Source of the DNA: Pseudomonas sp. PDM18
Lineage (GTDB): Bacteria; Pseudomonadota; Gammaproteobacteria; Pseudomonadales; Pseudomonadaceae
Assembly: GCF_014852585.1 (NCBI RefSeq)
Contig: NZ_JACVBX010000008.1
Coordinates: forward strand, 1-64,000
Length of the DNA: 64,000 nucleotides
Direction: 5' to 3'
A program made the translations under genes and the position numbers. The notes beneath the pieces were generated by a model that saw nothing but the letters and a program-made list of their open reading frames with translations, was not told the DNA's origin and did not search any database. Positions 36,077 to 45,167 of the stretch are shown in pieces (positions within the stretch are counted from its first letter, which is position 1; every line of letters starts with the position of its first letter).

Positions 36077-36859
36077 ATGCGCCCGGCCCGGCTGCTACTG
36101 AGCCTGTGCCTGGGTGCGCTGCTGTGCCTGCCGGTGGCCGCCGCGCCCCGGCCGGACGGCAGCAAGCCGCTGGTCAGCATCGTCATCGACGACCTCGGGC
36201 AGAACCTGGCGCGCGACCGCCAGGTGCTCGACATCTCCCCCGCCATTGCCCTGGCGATCATCCCCGACACGCCCCACGCCGCCGAATTGGCCCGCGAGGC
36301 GCACCATCGCGGGCGCACCGTGATGCTGCACATGCCGATGGACCCGGCCGGCGGCGACTACGCCTGGCGCCCGGAACTGACCCAGGAAGAACGCGCCCGC
36401 CGCCTCGACGCCGCGCTAGCGAAGGTGCCCTACGTGCAGGGTGTGAACAACCATGAAGGCAGCCGCATGACCGCCGACCGCCCGGCCATGGCCTGGCTCG
36501 CCGCGGAACTGCAGCGTCGCCACCTGTTCCTCCTCGACAGCCGCACCAGCGCCGCCACCGTGGCCGCCGCCGAGGCGCAGAAGATCGGCCTCGCCAGCCT
36601 GTCGCGGGACGTTTTCCTTGATGACGATCCGAGCGAGGCGGCGGTGATGGAGCAGATGCAGCGCGGCCTGAAACTGGCGCGCAAGCAGGGTACGGTGGTG
36701 ATGATCGGCCACCCGAAGCCGGCGACCCTGGCGGTGCTCAAGCGCGTGCTGCCGACCCTGAAGGCCCAGGGATTCGAGCTGGTGCAGCCGTCGCTGATGA
36801 TCGCCGAGCGCGGCAACCGCGCCATGGCGGGGCATGGGCGGGACGGGATCTACCGCTAG
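36077..36859 (+). CDS. divergent polysaccharide deacetylase family protein (YibQ-like)
   Basis: A 260-residue exported protein with a signal peptide (to about VAAAPRP, residue 23) and a NodB-like fold: VSIVIDDLGQN gives the Asp-Asp motif and MLHMPMDP follows the usual histidine region. In this divergent family some metal ligands are rearranged, so deacetylase activity is not certain. The ATG comes 3 bases after the ctpA stop. The envC-ctpA-yibQ order is widely kept in gamma-proteobacteria, suggesting an envelope role linked to division. Confidence 0.88.
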   Translation: MRPARLLLSLCLGALLCLPVAAAPRPDGSKPLVSIVIDDLGQNLARDRQVLDISPAIALAIIPDTPHAAELAREAHHRGRTVMLHMPMDPAGGDYAWRPELTQEERARRLDAALAKVPYVQGVNNHEGSRMTADRPAMAWLAAELQRRHLFLLDSRTSAATVAAAEAQKIGLASLSRDVFLDDDPSEAAVMEQMQRGLKLARKQGTVVMIGHPKPATLAVLKRVLPTLKAQGFELVQPSLMIAERGNRAMAGHGRDGIYR

Positions 36860-36871
36860 ACGCGGGCTTTT

Positions 36872-36963
36872 CGTAGGAGCGAGGGGGACGCCTAGTTCTT
36901 GCTCGCGAACAGCCCCGGCACCGGAGTTTCCGAGAGCGGTTCGCGAGCAAGCTCGCTCCTACA
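36872..36963. repeat. REP pair (REPIN) with an expanded left arm
   Basis: The right arm GCAAGCTCGCTCCTACA is normal and the spacer shares CCCCGGCACCGGAG with the 22153 element. In the left arm the single C between GAGCGAG and TTGCTCGCGAAC is replaced by 15 bases, GGGGACGCCTAGTTC. Confidence 0.85.
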
Positions 36964-36977
36964 AATTCCGGCCGGCC

Positions 36978-37733
36978 TTACAGATAGTTATTGGTCGCCT
37001 GCTCGATGAAGCCATCGGCGCGCATTTCATCCAGCGCCTTCTGCAGCTTCGCCACCACCTCGTCCGGGGTGTCCTTGTTGATCGCCAGGTACAGCTGGGC
37101 CTCGTTGAAGCGCAACACGGTCTGCAGGCCTGACACCCCTTCCTGCTTGGCCAGATAGCGACCCACCGGATCGGTGGTGGCCCACAGGTCGATCTCGCCG
37201 GTGGTCAGTTTCTTCACGTTTTCCTGGTCGCGCAGCGCGTTCACCACCGGGATACCCTGGCTTTCCAGGTTCTGACTGACGGCGTCATTCTTGTAGGCGC
37301 CGAGCTTGTACTTGGCGGCGTCCTTGAGGTCCTTGACCTTGATAGTGCTGCCCGGCGGCGCCAGCAGAACCCAGTTGGTCTTGGCAATCGGGCCGACCCA
37401 TTTGAACAGCGGCACGCGCTCAGGCGTGTAGGTGGTGGAGAACAGCCCGTAGTCGGGCTTGTCCAGCGCCAGCTTGTACAACCGATCCCAGGGGAAGCGC
37501 AGGCTCAGGCTGTACTGGATGCCGGCGCGCCTGAACATCTCGCGGACAATATCGGCGCTTATGCCGTCGATGCCGTCATCGCGGGCGAAGTTCTTGTCAT
37601 CCACCGCCATGTTGAACGGCGGGAAGTTCTCGGTGAGCAGCACCATCTTGTAATCGGCGGGCAACTCGGCACGGGCCGTGGCGGCCCCCACTAACAGACC
37701 CAGGGTAAGGGTCTTGATCAGGACTTTCAGCAT
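36978..37733 (-). CDS. periplasmic amino-acid-type binding protein (SBP_bac_3), copy 1
   Basis: A 251-residue exported protein. A signal peptide ends near ATARAE (residue 21). The mature part starts YKMVLLTENFPPFNMA and has the family-3 binding fold (LRFPWDRLYKLAL, GAYKNDAVSQNLES, EIDLWATTDPVGRYLA). The start MLKVLIK matches the paralogue; an ATG two codons earlier is too close to the weak ribosome site. It is about 60 percent identical by eye to the next gene. No permease or ATPase is nearby, so it may be a periplasmic sensor or scavenger, or may use a remote transporter. Confidence 0.85.
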   Translation of the reverse strand: MLKVLIKTLTLGLLVGAATARAELPADYKMVLLTENFPPFNMAVDDKNFARDDGIDGISADIVREMFRRAGIQYSLSLRFPWDRLYKLALDKPDYGLFSTTYTPERVPLFKWVGPIAKTNWVLLAPPGSTIKVKDLKDAAKYKLGAYKNDAVSQNLESQGIPVVNALRDQENVKKLTTGEIDLWATTDPVGRYLAKQEGVSGLQTVLRFNEAQLYLAINKDTPDEVVAKLQKALDEMRADGFIEQATNNYL

Positions 37734-37854
37734 GGTCATACCGCTCGCTTGGTTATCGTTATTGGGCTTGCGGCATCCCTGCAGGGGGGACGGAATACTT
37801 CGCTCGTCTGCCTTCCGTGGCAAAACCGGCGCCGAGGGATGTCGGCGCCAAACA

Positions 37855-37881
37855 CGAAGGCCGGCGAGTGGCCGGCCTTCG
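37855..37881 (-). terminator. terminator of the upstream paralogue
   Basis: On the minus strand CGAAGGCCGGC-CACTC-GCCGGCCTTCG follows the copy 2 stop within 10 bases. The tail TGTTTGG is weakly T-rich. A further hairpin, GGCGCC...GGCGCC, lies at about 37828-37849. Confidence 0.75.
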
Positions 37882-37885
37882 GGTG

Positions 37886-38644
37886 TTACAGGTAACTGTT
37901 GAGTACATCGTCGACGAAGCCTTCGGCGCGCATCTTGTCCAGCGCCCCTTGCAGCTTCTGCACCACGGCATCCGGCGTCTCGCGGTTCAGCGCGAGGAAC
38001 AACTGGTCGCTATTGAAACGCAGCACGGTCTTCAGGCCGGTAACGCCGACCTGCTTGGCCAGGTAGCGGCCCGCCGGGTCGCCACTGGCCCACAGGTCGA
38101 TCTGACCATCGCGCAGCTTGGCGGCATTCTCCTGGTCACGCAGCGCCAGCACCGGCTCGAAGCCGTGCTCGCCCAGGTACTGGGCCATGGCATCGCCCTT
38201 GTAGGCGCCGACGCGGTACTTCTTCGCTTCATCCAGGTTATTGAGGGCGATGGGGCTGTCGGCCTTGGCCAGCAGGACCCAGTCGTCCGGACCGATCGGG
38301 CCGACCCACTTGAACTGGCTCTCACGCTCGGGCAGGCGCGCGGTGACGAACACGCCATAGCCGGGCTTCTCCAGCGCCAGCTTGTAGATGCGGTCCCAGG
38401 GGAAGCGCAGGGTCAGGCTGTACTGCACGCCGGCACGCTTGAACATCTCTTTGACGATATCCACGGCGATGCCGTCGATGCTGTCTTCCTGGGCGAAGTT
38501 CTTGCCGTTGATGGCCATGTTGTAGGGAGGGAAGTTCTCGGTGAGCAGCACCACGCTGTAGTCCGAAGAATCCGTTTCAGCCCTTGCCGCACTGGCCAGA
38601 AGCAGGCCGCAGCCTAGCCATGCGAGCAGAATGCGCTTCAGCAT
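37886..38644 (-). CDS. periplasmic amino-acid-type binding protein (SBP_bac_3), copy 2
   Basis: A 252-residue paralogue of the preceding gene, with signal peptide to about ASAARAE. The conserved stretches YSVVLLTENFPPYNMA, LRFPWDRIYKLAL and GQIDLWASGDPAGRYLAKQ align with copy 1. The start MLKRILL has AGGA about 10 bases upstream. The 300-base region before it carries a 12-base palindrome and four 22-base direct repeats that look regulatory. Tandem duplication without a transporter is unusual but recurs in Pseudomonas at this site, as I recall. Confidence 0.86.
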   Translation of the reverse strand: MLKRILLAWLGCGLLLASAARAETDSSDYSVVLLTENFPPYNMAINGKNFAQEDSIDGIAVDIVKEMFKRAGVQYSLTLRFPWDRIYKLALEKPGYGVFVTARLPERESQFKWVGPIGPDDWVLLAKADSPIALNNLDEAKKYRVGAYKGDAMAQYLGEHGFEPVLALRDQENAAKLRDGQIDLWASGDPAGRYLAKQVGVTGLKTVLRFNSDQLFLALNRETPDAVVQKLQGALDKMRAEGFVDDVLNSYL

Positions 38645-38698
38645 CGAGATATTTCCTGCGTATGACATTTCTGAGAAGGCGCAGAGCTTACTCGGAGA

Positions 38699-38710
38699 AT
38701 TGACGTCAAT
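38699..38710. promoter_or_regulatory. perfect 12-base palindrome ATTGACGTCAAT
   Basis: The palindrome sits 55 bases upstream of the copy 2 start codon and includes TTGACG on the minus strand as a possible -35 element. It is a good operator candidate for an unknown dimeric regulator. Confidence 0.5.
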
Positions 38711-38742
38711 AAACCCTATGAATATGGCGATGGGACATAGGT

Positions 38743-38830
38743 ACGCCAGTACATTGGGTTAAGAACGCCAGTACCTTGGATCAAGAACGCCAGCACCTTG
38801 ACTCGGGCACGCCAGTTCCTTGACCGAAGG
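38743..38830. repeat. four contiguous 22-bp direct repeats
   Basis: Units start at 38743, 38765, 38787 and 38809. The two left units read ACGCCAGTACATTGGGTTAA and ACGCCAGTACCTTGGATCAA (plus GA). The third and fourth keep ACGCCAG.nCCTTG. The period of about two helical turns puts every copy on one face of the DNA, as for cooperative regulator binding. The units touch each other, so this is not a CRISPR array. It lies about 100-190 bases upstream of the binding-protein gene. Confidence 0.85.
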
Positions 38831-38909
38831 CTTCAGCTAGCAAGCTTCGTGCGCAGGAAGGGGGTGCGGCCAGCGGACTCAGGGGAAGGACGGCCCAGGA
38901 GAGAGCCAT

Positions 38910-38932
38910 CGGGCCGGGAGAACCCCGGCCCG
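38910..38932 (-). terminator. hairpin after hisF
   Basis: CGGGCCGGG-GTTCT-CCCGGCCCG on the minus strand lies 8 bases after the hisF stop. No T run follows, so termination may be weak or Rho-assisted. Confidence 0.6.
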
Positions 38933-38939
38933 AAAGGAA

Positions 38940-39710
38940 TCAGCGCACGACGATGCCGCGGCTGGCCAGGTAGGCCTTGGCCTCCGGCACGCTGTACTCG
39001 CCGAAGTGGAAGATGCTCGCCGCGAGCACCGCGTCGGCCTTGCCCTCGATGATGCCGGCGGCCAGGTGCTCCAGGTTGCCGACGCCGCCGGAGGCGATCA
39101 CCGGCACGCCCACGGCCTCGCTGATGGCGCGGGTCACGCCCAGGTCGTAGCCGCTCTTCACGCCGTCCTGGTCCATGCTGGTCAGCAGGATTTCACCGGC
39201 GCCCAGGCCTTCCATCTTCTTCGCCCACTCGACCGCGTCCAGCCCGGTGGGCTTGCGGCCGCCGTGGGTGAATATCTCCCAGCGCGGGGTTTCGCCGGGG
39301 CCGGACACTTTCTTGGCGTCGATGGCGACCACGATGCACTGCGAGCCGAAGCGCGCGGCGGCTTCGCCGACGAATTCCGGGGTAAACACCGCGGCGGTGT
39401 TGATCGAGACCTTGTCCGCACCGGCGTTGAGCAGGTTGCGGATGTCCTGCACCGTCCTGACGCCGCCCCCCACGGTCAGCGGGATGAACACTTGGCTGGC
39501 CATACGCTCGACGGTATGCAGGGTGGTGTCGCGGCCATCGACGCTTGCGGTGATGTCGAGGAAGGTGATCTCGTCCGCGCCCTGCTCGTCGTAGCGACGG
39601 GCGATCTCCACCGGGTCACCGGCGTCGCGGATGTTCTCGAATTTGACGCCCTTCACCACGCGGCCGTTGTCCACGTCGAGGCAGGGAATGATGCGTTTAG
39701 CCAGTGCCAT
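38940..39710 (-). CDS. hisF: imidazole glycerol phosphate synthase cyclase subunit
   Basis: A 256-residue TIM barrel that joins ammonia from HisH with PRFAR to give imidazole glycerol phosphate and AICAR. The catalytic aspartates are Asp12 ([10 protein letters not shown]) and Asp131 (VVAIDAKK). The start [12 protein letters not shown] is standard. It is the last gene of hisB-hisH-DUF2164-hisA-hisF, 22 bases after hisA. Confidence 0.97.
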   Translation of the reverse strand: MALAKRIIPCLDVDNGRVVKGVKFENIRDAGDPVEIARRYDEQGADEITFLDITASVDGRDTTLHTVERMASQVFIPLTVGGGVRTVQDIRNLLNAGADKVSINTAAVFTPEFVGEAAARFGSQCIVVAIDAKKVSGPGETPRWEIFTHGGRKPTGLDAVEWAKKMEGLGAGEILLTSMDQDGVKSGYDLGVTRAISEAVGVPVIASGGVGNLEHLAAGIIEGKADAVLAASIFHFGEYSVPEAKAYLASRGIVVR

Positions 39711-39732
39711 GTCAGGATTCCCGTGGTTCAGC

Positions 39733-40470
39733 TCAGCCCTTGAAGGCGTCGCACAGTGCCTGGGCCTCGGCGACGTCCAGGGTGCCTTCGTAGATCGCGC
39801 GGCCGGTGATGGCGCCGACGATGCCCGGGGTGCGGGCATCCAGCAGCTTCTGGATATCACCCAGGTTGTGGATACCGCCCGAAGCGATCACCGGGATGCG
39901 CGTGGCGTTGGCCAGGGCAGCGGTGGCTTCGACGTTGCAGCCCTGCATCATGCCGTCCTTCGCGATGTCGGTGTAGACGATCGCCGAGACGCCATCGGCC
40001 TCGAAGCGCCTGGCCAGGTCGATGACCTGCACCGAGCTCACTTCCGCCCAGCCATCGGTGGCGACGAAGCCGTCTTTGGCGTCCAGGCCTACGATGACCT
40101 TGCCCGGGAATGCCTTGCAGGCTTCGGCGACGAATTCCGGCTGCTTGACCGCCTTGGTGCCGATGATCACGTAGCTGACGCCAGCGCGGACATAGTGCTC
40201 GATGGTTTCCAGCGAGCGGATGCCACCGCCGATCTGGATCGGCAGGCTCGGGTAGCGCTTGGCGATGGCGGTCACCACTTCACCGTTGACCGGCTTGCCT
40301 TCGAAAGCGCCGTTCAGGTCCACCAGGTGCAGACGGCGGCAGCCGCCCTCCACCCACTTGGCGGCCATGGACACCGGGTCGTCGGAGAAGACCGTGGCGT
40401 CTTCCATCAGGCCCTGGCGCAGGCGCACGCAGGCGCCGTCTTTCAGATCGATTGCGGGGATGATCAGCAT
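39733..40470 (-). CDS. hisA: phosphoribosylformimino-5-aminoimidazole carboxamide ribotide isomerase
   Basis: A 245-residue TIM barrel homologous to HisF. It opens [20 protein letters not shown] with the catalytic Asp in AIDLKDG, and [13 protein letters not shown] carries the second Asp. It performs the Amadori-type isomerisation just before the HisFH step. Length is normal. It lies between the DUF2164 gene and hisF. Confidence 0.97.
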   Translation of the reverse strand: MLIIPAIDLKDGACVRLRQGLMEDATVFSDDPVSMAAKWVEGGCRRLHLVDLNGAFEGKPVNGEVVTAIAKRYPSLPIQIGGGIRSLETIEHYVRAGVSYVIIGTKAVKQPEFVAEACKAFPGKVIVGLDAKDGFVATDGWAEVSSVQVIDLARRFEADGVSAIVYTDIAKDGMMQGCNVEATAALANATRIPVIASGGIHNLGDIQKLLDARTPGIVGAITGRAIYEGTLDVAEAQALCDAFKG

Positions 40471-40510
40471 GGGTTGAACCTGCTCGAATCCAAAGATGAA
40501 TGGGGTCGGG

Positions 40511-40771
40511 TCAGCTCTTCTCGAGCGCCCACAAGTCGCTTTCGATGCTCTCGAACCGGTCTTTCAGGTGAGATTGCACGTCGAAGATCGCCTTGTTGTA
40601 GAACAGCGGGCCGAATTCGCGCAGGAAGAAATCCAGCGCCTCTTCGGCCTCGAAGGAACCGACATCCAGCTCGAAGCGATCTTCGAGGAAACGCTGGATC
40701 GCCCGCGCCGCGCTCTGGCGCTGGGCGCCGTCGAGTTCGAGGATCGCCGGCTTGTCCTTCTGGCGGGCCAT
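40511..40771 (-). CDS. DUF2164 family protein inside the his operon
   Basis: An 86-residue protein, [55 protein letters not shown], matching DUF2164. It is probably helical and cytoplasmic. It begins 3 bases after the hisH stop and precedes hisA by 40 bases, so it must be co-expressed with histidine synthesis. The function is not known. Its conservation at this spot suggests a HisFH- or HisA-related role, which is inference. Confidence 0.87.
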   Translation of the reverse strand: MARQKDKPAILELDGAQRQSAARAIQRFLEDRFELDVGSFEAEEALDFFLREFGPLFYNKAIFDVQSHLKDRFESIESDLWALEKS

Positions 40772-40774
40772 GGC

Positions 40775-41413
40775 TTACCAGCGCCCGTCCCAGGCGGCGA
40801 AGTTCTGCAGCAGCTGCAGGCCATGGGTATGGCTCTTCTCCGGGTGGAACTGCACGGCGAAGCGCGAGCCATCGGCCAGCGCGGCGGCGAAGTCGACGCC
40901 GTAATGGCCGCGACCGACCACCTGGCGCGGGTTACCGGCCTGGATGTAGTAGCTGTGCACGAAGTAGAAGCGCGCGCGGTCCGGGATGTCGTGCCAAAGC
41001 GGGTGGTCCACGTTCTGCGCGACTTCGTTCCAGCCCATGTGCGGCACCTTCAGGTGCTCGCCGTCCTCATGCAGGTCCTTGCCGAAGAAGCGTACCTGGC
41101 CGGGGAACAGGCCGATGCAGTCGACACCGTCGTTCTCCTCGCTGTGCTCCAGCAGCGCCTGCATACCGACGCAGATGCCGAGGAACGGGCGGTCCTGGCT
41201 GACTTCGCGCACCAGGCTGTCGAAGCCCAGGCGCTTGATCTCGGCCATGCAGTCACGGATCGCGCCGACGCCGGGGAACACCACGCGGTCCGCCTCGCGG
41301 ATCACGTTGGCGTCGCTGGTCACCAACACGCGACCGGCGCCCACGCGCTCAAGCGCCTTGGCCACCGAGTGCAAATTGCCCATGCCGTAGTCGATGACGG
41401 CTACGGTCTGCAT
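40775..41413 (-). CDS. hisH: imidazole glycerol phosphate synthase glutaminase subunit
   Basis: A 212-residue class I glutamine amidotransferase that supplies ammonia to HisF. The nucleophile is Cys81 in LGICVGMQ, with His and Glu in VQFHPEKS near the C-terminus. The opening [14 protein letters not shown] is typical. Its ATG shares one base with the hisB stop (TAATG), implying coupled translation. Confidence 0.97.
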   Translation of the reverse strand: MQTVAVIDYGMGNLHSVAKALERVGAGRVLVTSDANVIREADRVVFPGVGAIRDCMAEIKRLGFDSLVREVSQDRPFLGICVGMQALLEHSEENDGVDCIGLFPGQVRFFGKDLHEDGEHLKVPHMGWNEVAQNVDHPLWHDIPDRARFYFVHSYYIQAGNPRQVVGRGHYGVDFAAALADGSRFAVQFHPEKSHTHGLQLLQNFAAWDGRW

Positions 41414-42006
41414 TACAGGCACCCTTTGGTGGACGGCATCTGGCCGGCCATGCGTTCGTCCAGCTCGATGGCCATGCGCAGCGCGCGGCCGAAGGCCTTG
41501 AACACCGTCTCGATCTGGTGGTGGGTGTTGTGCCCACGCAGGTTGTCGATGTGCAGGGTGACGTTGGCGTGGTTGACGAAGCCCTGGAAGAACTCCATGA
41601 ACAGGTCGACATCGAAGCCACCGACGCTGGCGCGGGTGAACGGCACGTGCATCTGCAGGCCGGGGCGGCCGGAGAAGTCGATGACCACGCGCGACAGCGC
41701 CTCGTCCAGCGGCACGTAGGCATGACCGTAGCGGCGGATGCCTTTCTTGTCGCCGATAGCCTTGGCAAAAGCCTGGCCGAGGGTGATGCCGATGTCTTCG
41801 ACGGTATGGTGGTCGTCGATATGCAGGTCGCCCTTGCACTCGATGTCCAGGTCGATCAGGCCGTGGCGGGCGATCTGGTCCATCATGTGCTCGAGGAAGG
41901 GAACCCCGGTATCGAAGCGGGCCTTGCCCGTTCCATCCAGGTCGATGGAAACCTTGATCTGGGTTTCCAGGGTGTCGCGCGCGACGGATGCCTTGCGTTC
42001 GGCCAT
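41413..42006 (-). CDS. hisB: imidazoleglycerol-phosphate dehydratase
   Basis: A 197-residue monofunctional dehydratase (no phosphatase domain, unlike E. coli HisB). Manganese-binding motifs [22 protein letters not shown] and [10 protein letters not shown] are visible. It is the first gene of the his operon; TATAAT-like boxes lie 30-55 bases upstream. The start [12 protein letters not shown] is preferred over an ATG seven codons earlier because it matches the family. Confidence 0.97.
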   Translation of the reverse strand: MAERKASVARDTLETQIKVSIDLDGTGKARFDTGVPFLEHMMDQIARHGLIDLDIECKGDLHIDDHHTVEDIGITLGQAFAKAIGDKKGIRRYGHAYVPLDEALSRVVIDFSGRPGLQMHVPFTRASVGGFDVDLFMEFFQGFVNHANVTLHIDNLRGHNTHHQIETVFKAFGRALRMAIELDERMAGQMPSTKGCL

Positions 42007-42035
42007 CACCAGCTCCACAGCTAACACTGCACGTA

Positions 42036-42059
42036 ATTATAAGAAGGGGCGGCATTATA
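42036..42059 (-). promoter_or_regulatory. candidate his operon promoter region
   Basis: Two TATAAT hexamers are readable on the minus strand, at 42054-42059 and 42036-42041. Neither has a good -35 at 16-18 bases, so the choice between them is open. Confidence 0.4.
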
Positions 42060-42146
42060 GGCGCGCCGGGCGCTGCGCGGCTATGGGCGGTGGTCGGCGC
42101 TGGCCGATAGTCCTACACTGCGCGGCTCGCCTTCCGAGGATTGCCC

Positions 42147-42545
42147 ATGCCCGTCGTCGTCCAGCACCTGACCCAGCCCAGCGACCAGGACCGCCAGGAC
42201 CTGCTGAAGATCTACGCCGACGCGCCACAATGGCTGCTGGCGCCCTTCGCCGATGCCGATGCACTGGTCACCCGCGGGCTTGCCGAGGGCCGGCTGCTCA
42301 CCGGCCGCTTCAACGACCGCCTGCTGGGCGCCGCGTGGATCGAGCGCGATGGCGACATCTGGCGGCTTTCCCGCCTTTGCGTGCGCCAGGTCACCCGCAA
42401 CCGTGGCGTCGCCCGGCGACTGCTGGAAGAAACGCAGCGTCTGTCCGTCCTGCAGGGGGCCGCGCTGCGCCTGAGCGCTCCGCTAGACCAGCCCGAAGCC
42501 GCACGCTTCGCCGAGCACCTGGGCCTGACGCTGGAGCCCGCCTGA
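42147..42545 (+). CDS. PanZ/PanM-like acetyl-CoA sensor (GNAT fold)
   Basis: A 132-residue GNAT-fold protein. SDQDRQDLLKIY, LTGRFNDRLLGAAWI and LCVRQVTRNRGVARRLLEE line up with E. coli PanZ (SDQDRIDLQKIW, RFNERLLAAV, LRVREVTRRRGVGQYLLEE). PanZ binds acetyl-CoA and triggers maturation of the aspartate decarboxylase PanD, limiting pantothenate synthesis. The acetyl-CoA loop VTRNRGVAR is present. The ATG at 42147 has GAGGA 6 bases upstream. A plain N-acetyltransferase is the alternative. Confidence 0.75.
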   Translation: MPVVVQHLTQPSDQDRQDLLKIYADAPQWLLAPFADADALVTRGLAEGRLLTGRFNDRLLGAAWIERDGDIWRLSRLCVRQVTRNRGVARRLLEETQRLSVLQGAALRLSAPLDQPEAARFAEHLGLTLEPA

Positions 42546-42571
42546 ACCCCAAGTGCACAAGGAGACGTGCT

Positions 42572-42805
42572 ATGTCTTTCGATTCCCCCGAGCGCGACGC
42601 CCTGCTGGCCCTGAAAGGTGTCGGTCCCACCGTGCTGCAGCGCTTGGAGCAGATGGGCCTGGACAGTTTCGCCCGACTGCGCGAAGCCTCCGCCGAGGAA
42701 ATCCTCCAGCACGGCGCCACGCTGACCGGCAGCAGTTGCTGGAAGAACAGCCCACAGGCCCGTGCCGCCATCGACGCCATTCTGCAGCGCGTCTGGCGCT
42801 ACTGA
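42572..42805 (+). CDS. small helix-hairpin-helix protein
   Basis: A 77-residue protein with an HhH segment near the start (LLALKGVGPTVLQRLEQMGLDSFARLREAS). That is the nonspecific DNA-binding motif of RecA-like, TfoX C-terminal and DNA-repair proteins. CACAAGGAG lies upstream of the ATG. It follows the PanZ-like gene by 26 bases. Function is unknown, and no catalytic domain fits in this length. Confidence 0.75.
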   Translation: MSFDSPERDALLALKGVGPTVLQRLEQMGLDSFARLREASAEEILQHGATLTGSSCWKNSPQARAAIDAILQRVWRY

Positions 42806-42941
42806 GCTTGCCGGGGAACCGCGCGGCAAGTCCCCGTTCAAACCCCGCAATAGCTGATCCCACCTTTCCGGGCTGGGGCGCCGCTGCGTCATTGGTATAC
42901 TTTCCCGCTACTCCACCCGCTGCCTGAACAAGGACCCGTAC

Positions 42942-45167
42942 ATGAAAGCGTTCGGCAAAATCATCGGCATCGTTGCCCTGGTCCTGCTGCTGCTCATCGT
43001 CGCCGCCGGCTTCGTGCTGACCCATTTCTTCGACCCGAACGACTACAAGGACGAGATCCGCCAGCTCGCGCGGGACAAGGCCAACCTCGAACTGAACCTC
43101 AAGGGCGACATTGGCTGGAGCCTGTTCCCCTGGCTGGGCCTGGAGCTGCATGACACCAGCGTGGCGAGCCTGCAGACGCCGGACAAACCGTTCGCCGATG
43201 CGCAACTGCTGGCCATGTCCGTACGGGTACTGCCGCTGCTGCGCAAGGAAGTGCAGATGAGCGATATCCGCGCCGAAGGCCTGACCCTCACCCTGGACAG
43301 GGACAAGAACGGCATCGGCAACTGGGAAAGCATCGGCAAGCCCCTGCCGCCGGCCAATGGCACGCCAGCCGCACAACCAGCCCCGGCGCCGAACGAGCAG
43401 GTCAAGGCGGACGCGCAGCAAACCCACCAGGCGATGAAGCTGGATATCGACAGCCTGAGCGTGAAGAACGCCCGCATCGATTACGCCGACGCCCAGAGCG
43501 GCAAGAACTACAGCGTCGAAGGCATCGAGCTGACCACCGGCGCGATTCGCGAGGGCAGTAACATCCCGGTGAAGCTCAGCGCCTACCTGGGCACCAACCA
43601 GCCGGTGATCCGCGCGCGCACCGAGCTGACCGGCAACCTGCGCTTCGACCGCGCGCTCAAGCGCTACCAACTCGAAGACGCCAAGCTGTCCGGCGAAGTT
43701 TCCGGCGATCCCTTCCACGGCAAGACCGCCAACTACAGTGCCCAGGGCCAGCTGGTACTCGACCAGGCAGCCCAGGTCGCCGAATGGAACGGCCTGAAGG
43801 TCACCATCAACCAGTTGCGCGCCCTGGGCGAACTGAAGGCCCGCGAACTGGATAAAGAGCCCAAGTTCGACGGCGGCCTGTCGCTGGCCCCGTTCGACCT
43901 GCGCGAATTCCTCGAAGGCATCGGCCAGACCCTGCCGGAAATGGCCGACGCCACCACTCTGACCAAGCTGGAACTGGCCACCCGCTTCAGCGGCACCCGC
44001 AACAGTCTGGCCCTGAATGACATCAAGCTGAAGCTGGACGACAGCGCCTTCAGCGGGAACCTCGGCATCGCCGACTTCGGCAAGCAGGCGATCCGCGCCC
44101 AGCTGTCCGGCGACAAGCTGAACCTCGACCGCTACCTGCCAGCCAAGGTCAAGAAAGCCCAGGAAGCCACTAACAGCGCGCGCAAGGCCGAAGTCGACGC
44201 CACCGCGCAGAGCGCCATCAAGGGCGATACCCCGCTGCCCAGCCAGCCGACCCAGCAGGCCTGGAGCGACGCACCGCTGTTGCCCATCGCCCGCCTGCGC
44301 ACGCTGGACCTGGACGCAGGCCTGAGCCTCGGCCAACTGACCCTGGACAAGTTGCCCATCGACAACGCCGTGCTCAAGCTGCGCGGCCAGGGCGGCCTGC
44401 TCAACCTCGACGACCTGCGCGGCGAGCTCTACGACGGCAAGTTCAACGCCACCGCCACCCTCGACGTGCGCCAGGACGTCCCGACCCTGAAGGCGAAGAA
44501 ACACATCGCCGACGTCCCGGTTGAGCGCATGCTCGAATCCCAGGGCCAGAAGCCGCCGGTGAAGGGCCTGCTGGACCTGGACGCCGACATCACCACCCAG
44601 GGCAACAGTCAAAAGGCCTGGATCGACAACCTCAACGGTACCGCGCACTTCGTCCTGACCCAGGGCGTGCTGCTCAACGCCAACCTCGAACAGCAGCTGT
44701 GCCAGGGCATCGCCACGCTCAACCGCAAGTCGCTGACTGGCGAGCATGGCGGCAAGGACACGCCCTTCCGCGAGTTGCAGGGCAACCTGGTGTTCAGGAA
44801 TGGCGTGGCCAGCAACCCCGACCTCAAGGCCAGCATCCCCGGTCTGACCGTCAAGGCCGACGGCGACCTCGACCTGCGCGTGCTGGGCATGGACTACCGC
44901 GTCGGCGTCACCATCGAAGGCGACAAGAGCGACATGCCCGACCCCGCCTGCGAAGTGAACAAGCGCTATGTCGGCATCGAATGGCCGCTGCGCTGCCGCG
45001 GCCCGCTGGAACTGGGCGCCAAGGCCTGCCGCCTGGACAAGGACGGCATCGGCAAGATCGCCGCACGGTTGGCCGGGGACCGGCTGAACCAGAAAATTGA
45101 AGAGAAGCTCGGCGACAAGGTCAGTCCCGAACTCAAAGACGCACTCAAAGGGCTGTTCAAGAAGTGA
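42942..45167 (+). CDS. asmA: AsmA family protein
   Basis: A 741-residue inner-membrane-anchored periplasmic protein. One N-terminal helix (about 7-28, [20 protein letters not shown]) leads into [42 protein letters not shown], a diagnostic AsmA opening. The rest is a repetitive beta-sheet structure ending with the AsmA-type C-terminal region ([16 protein letters not shown]). Such proteins form lipid-transfer bridges and affect outer-membrane composition. mutY starts within its stop codon. Confidence 0.94.
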   Translation: MKAFGKIIGIVALVLLLLIVAAGFVLTHFFDPNDYKDEIRQLARDKANLELNLKGDIGWSLFPWLGLELHDTSVASLQTPDKPFADAQLLAMSVRVLPLLRKEVQMSDIRAEGLTLTLDRDKNGIGNWESIGKPLPPANGTPAAQPAPAPNEQVKADAQQTHQAMKLDIDSLSVKNARIDYADAQSGKNYSVEGIELTTGAIREGSNIPVKLSAYLGTNQPVIRARTELTGNLRFDRALKRYQLEDAKLSGEVSGDPFHGKTANYSAQGQLVLDQAAQVAEWNGLKVTINQLRALGELKARELDKEPKFDGGLSLAPFDLREFLEGIGQTLPEMADATTLTKLELATRFSGTRNSLALNDIKLKLDDSAFSGNLGIADFGKQAIRAQLSGDKLNLDRYLPAKVKKAQEATNSARKAEVDATAQSAIKGDTPLPSQPTQQAWSDAPLLPIARLRTLDLDAGLSLGQLTLDKLPIDNAVLKLRGQGGLLNLDDLRGELYDGKFNATATLDVRQDVPTLKAKKHIADVPVERMLESQGQKPPVKGLLDLDADITTQGNSQKAWIDNLNGTAHFVLTQGVLLNANLEQQLCQGIATLNRKSLTGEHGGKDTPFRELQGNLVFRNGVASNPDLKASIPGLTVKADGDLDLRVLGMDYRVGVTIEGDKSDMPDPACEVNKRYVGIEWPLRCRGPLELGAKACRLDKDGIGKIAARLAGDRLNQKIEEKLGDKVSPELKDALKGLFKK

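Noticed and set aside
38743-38830. CRISPR array
   Set aside because: The 22-bp units are contiguous with no spacers and there are no cas genes; they are direct repeats.
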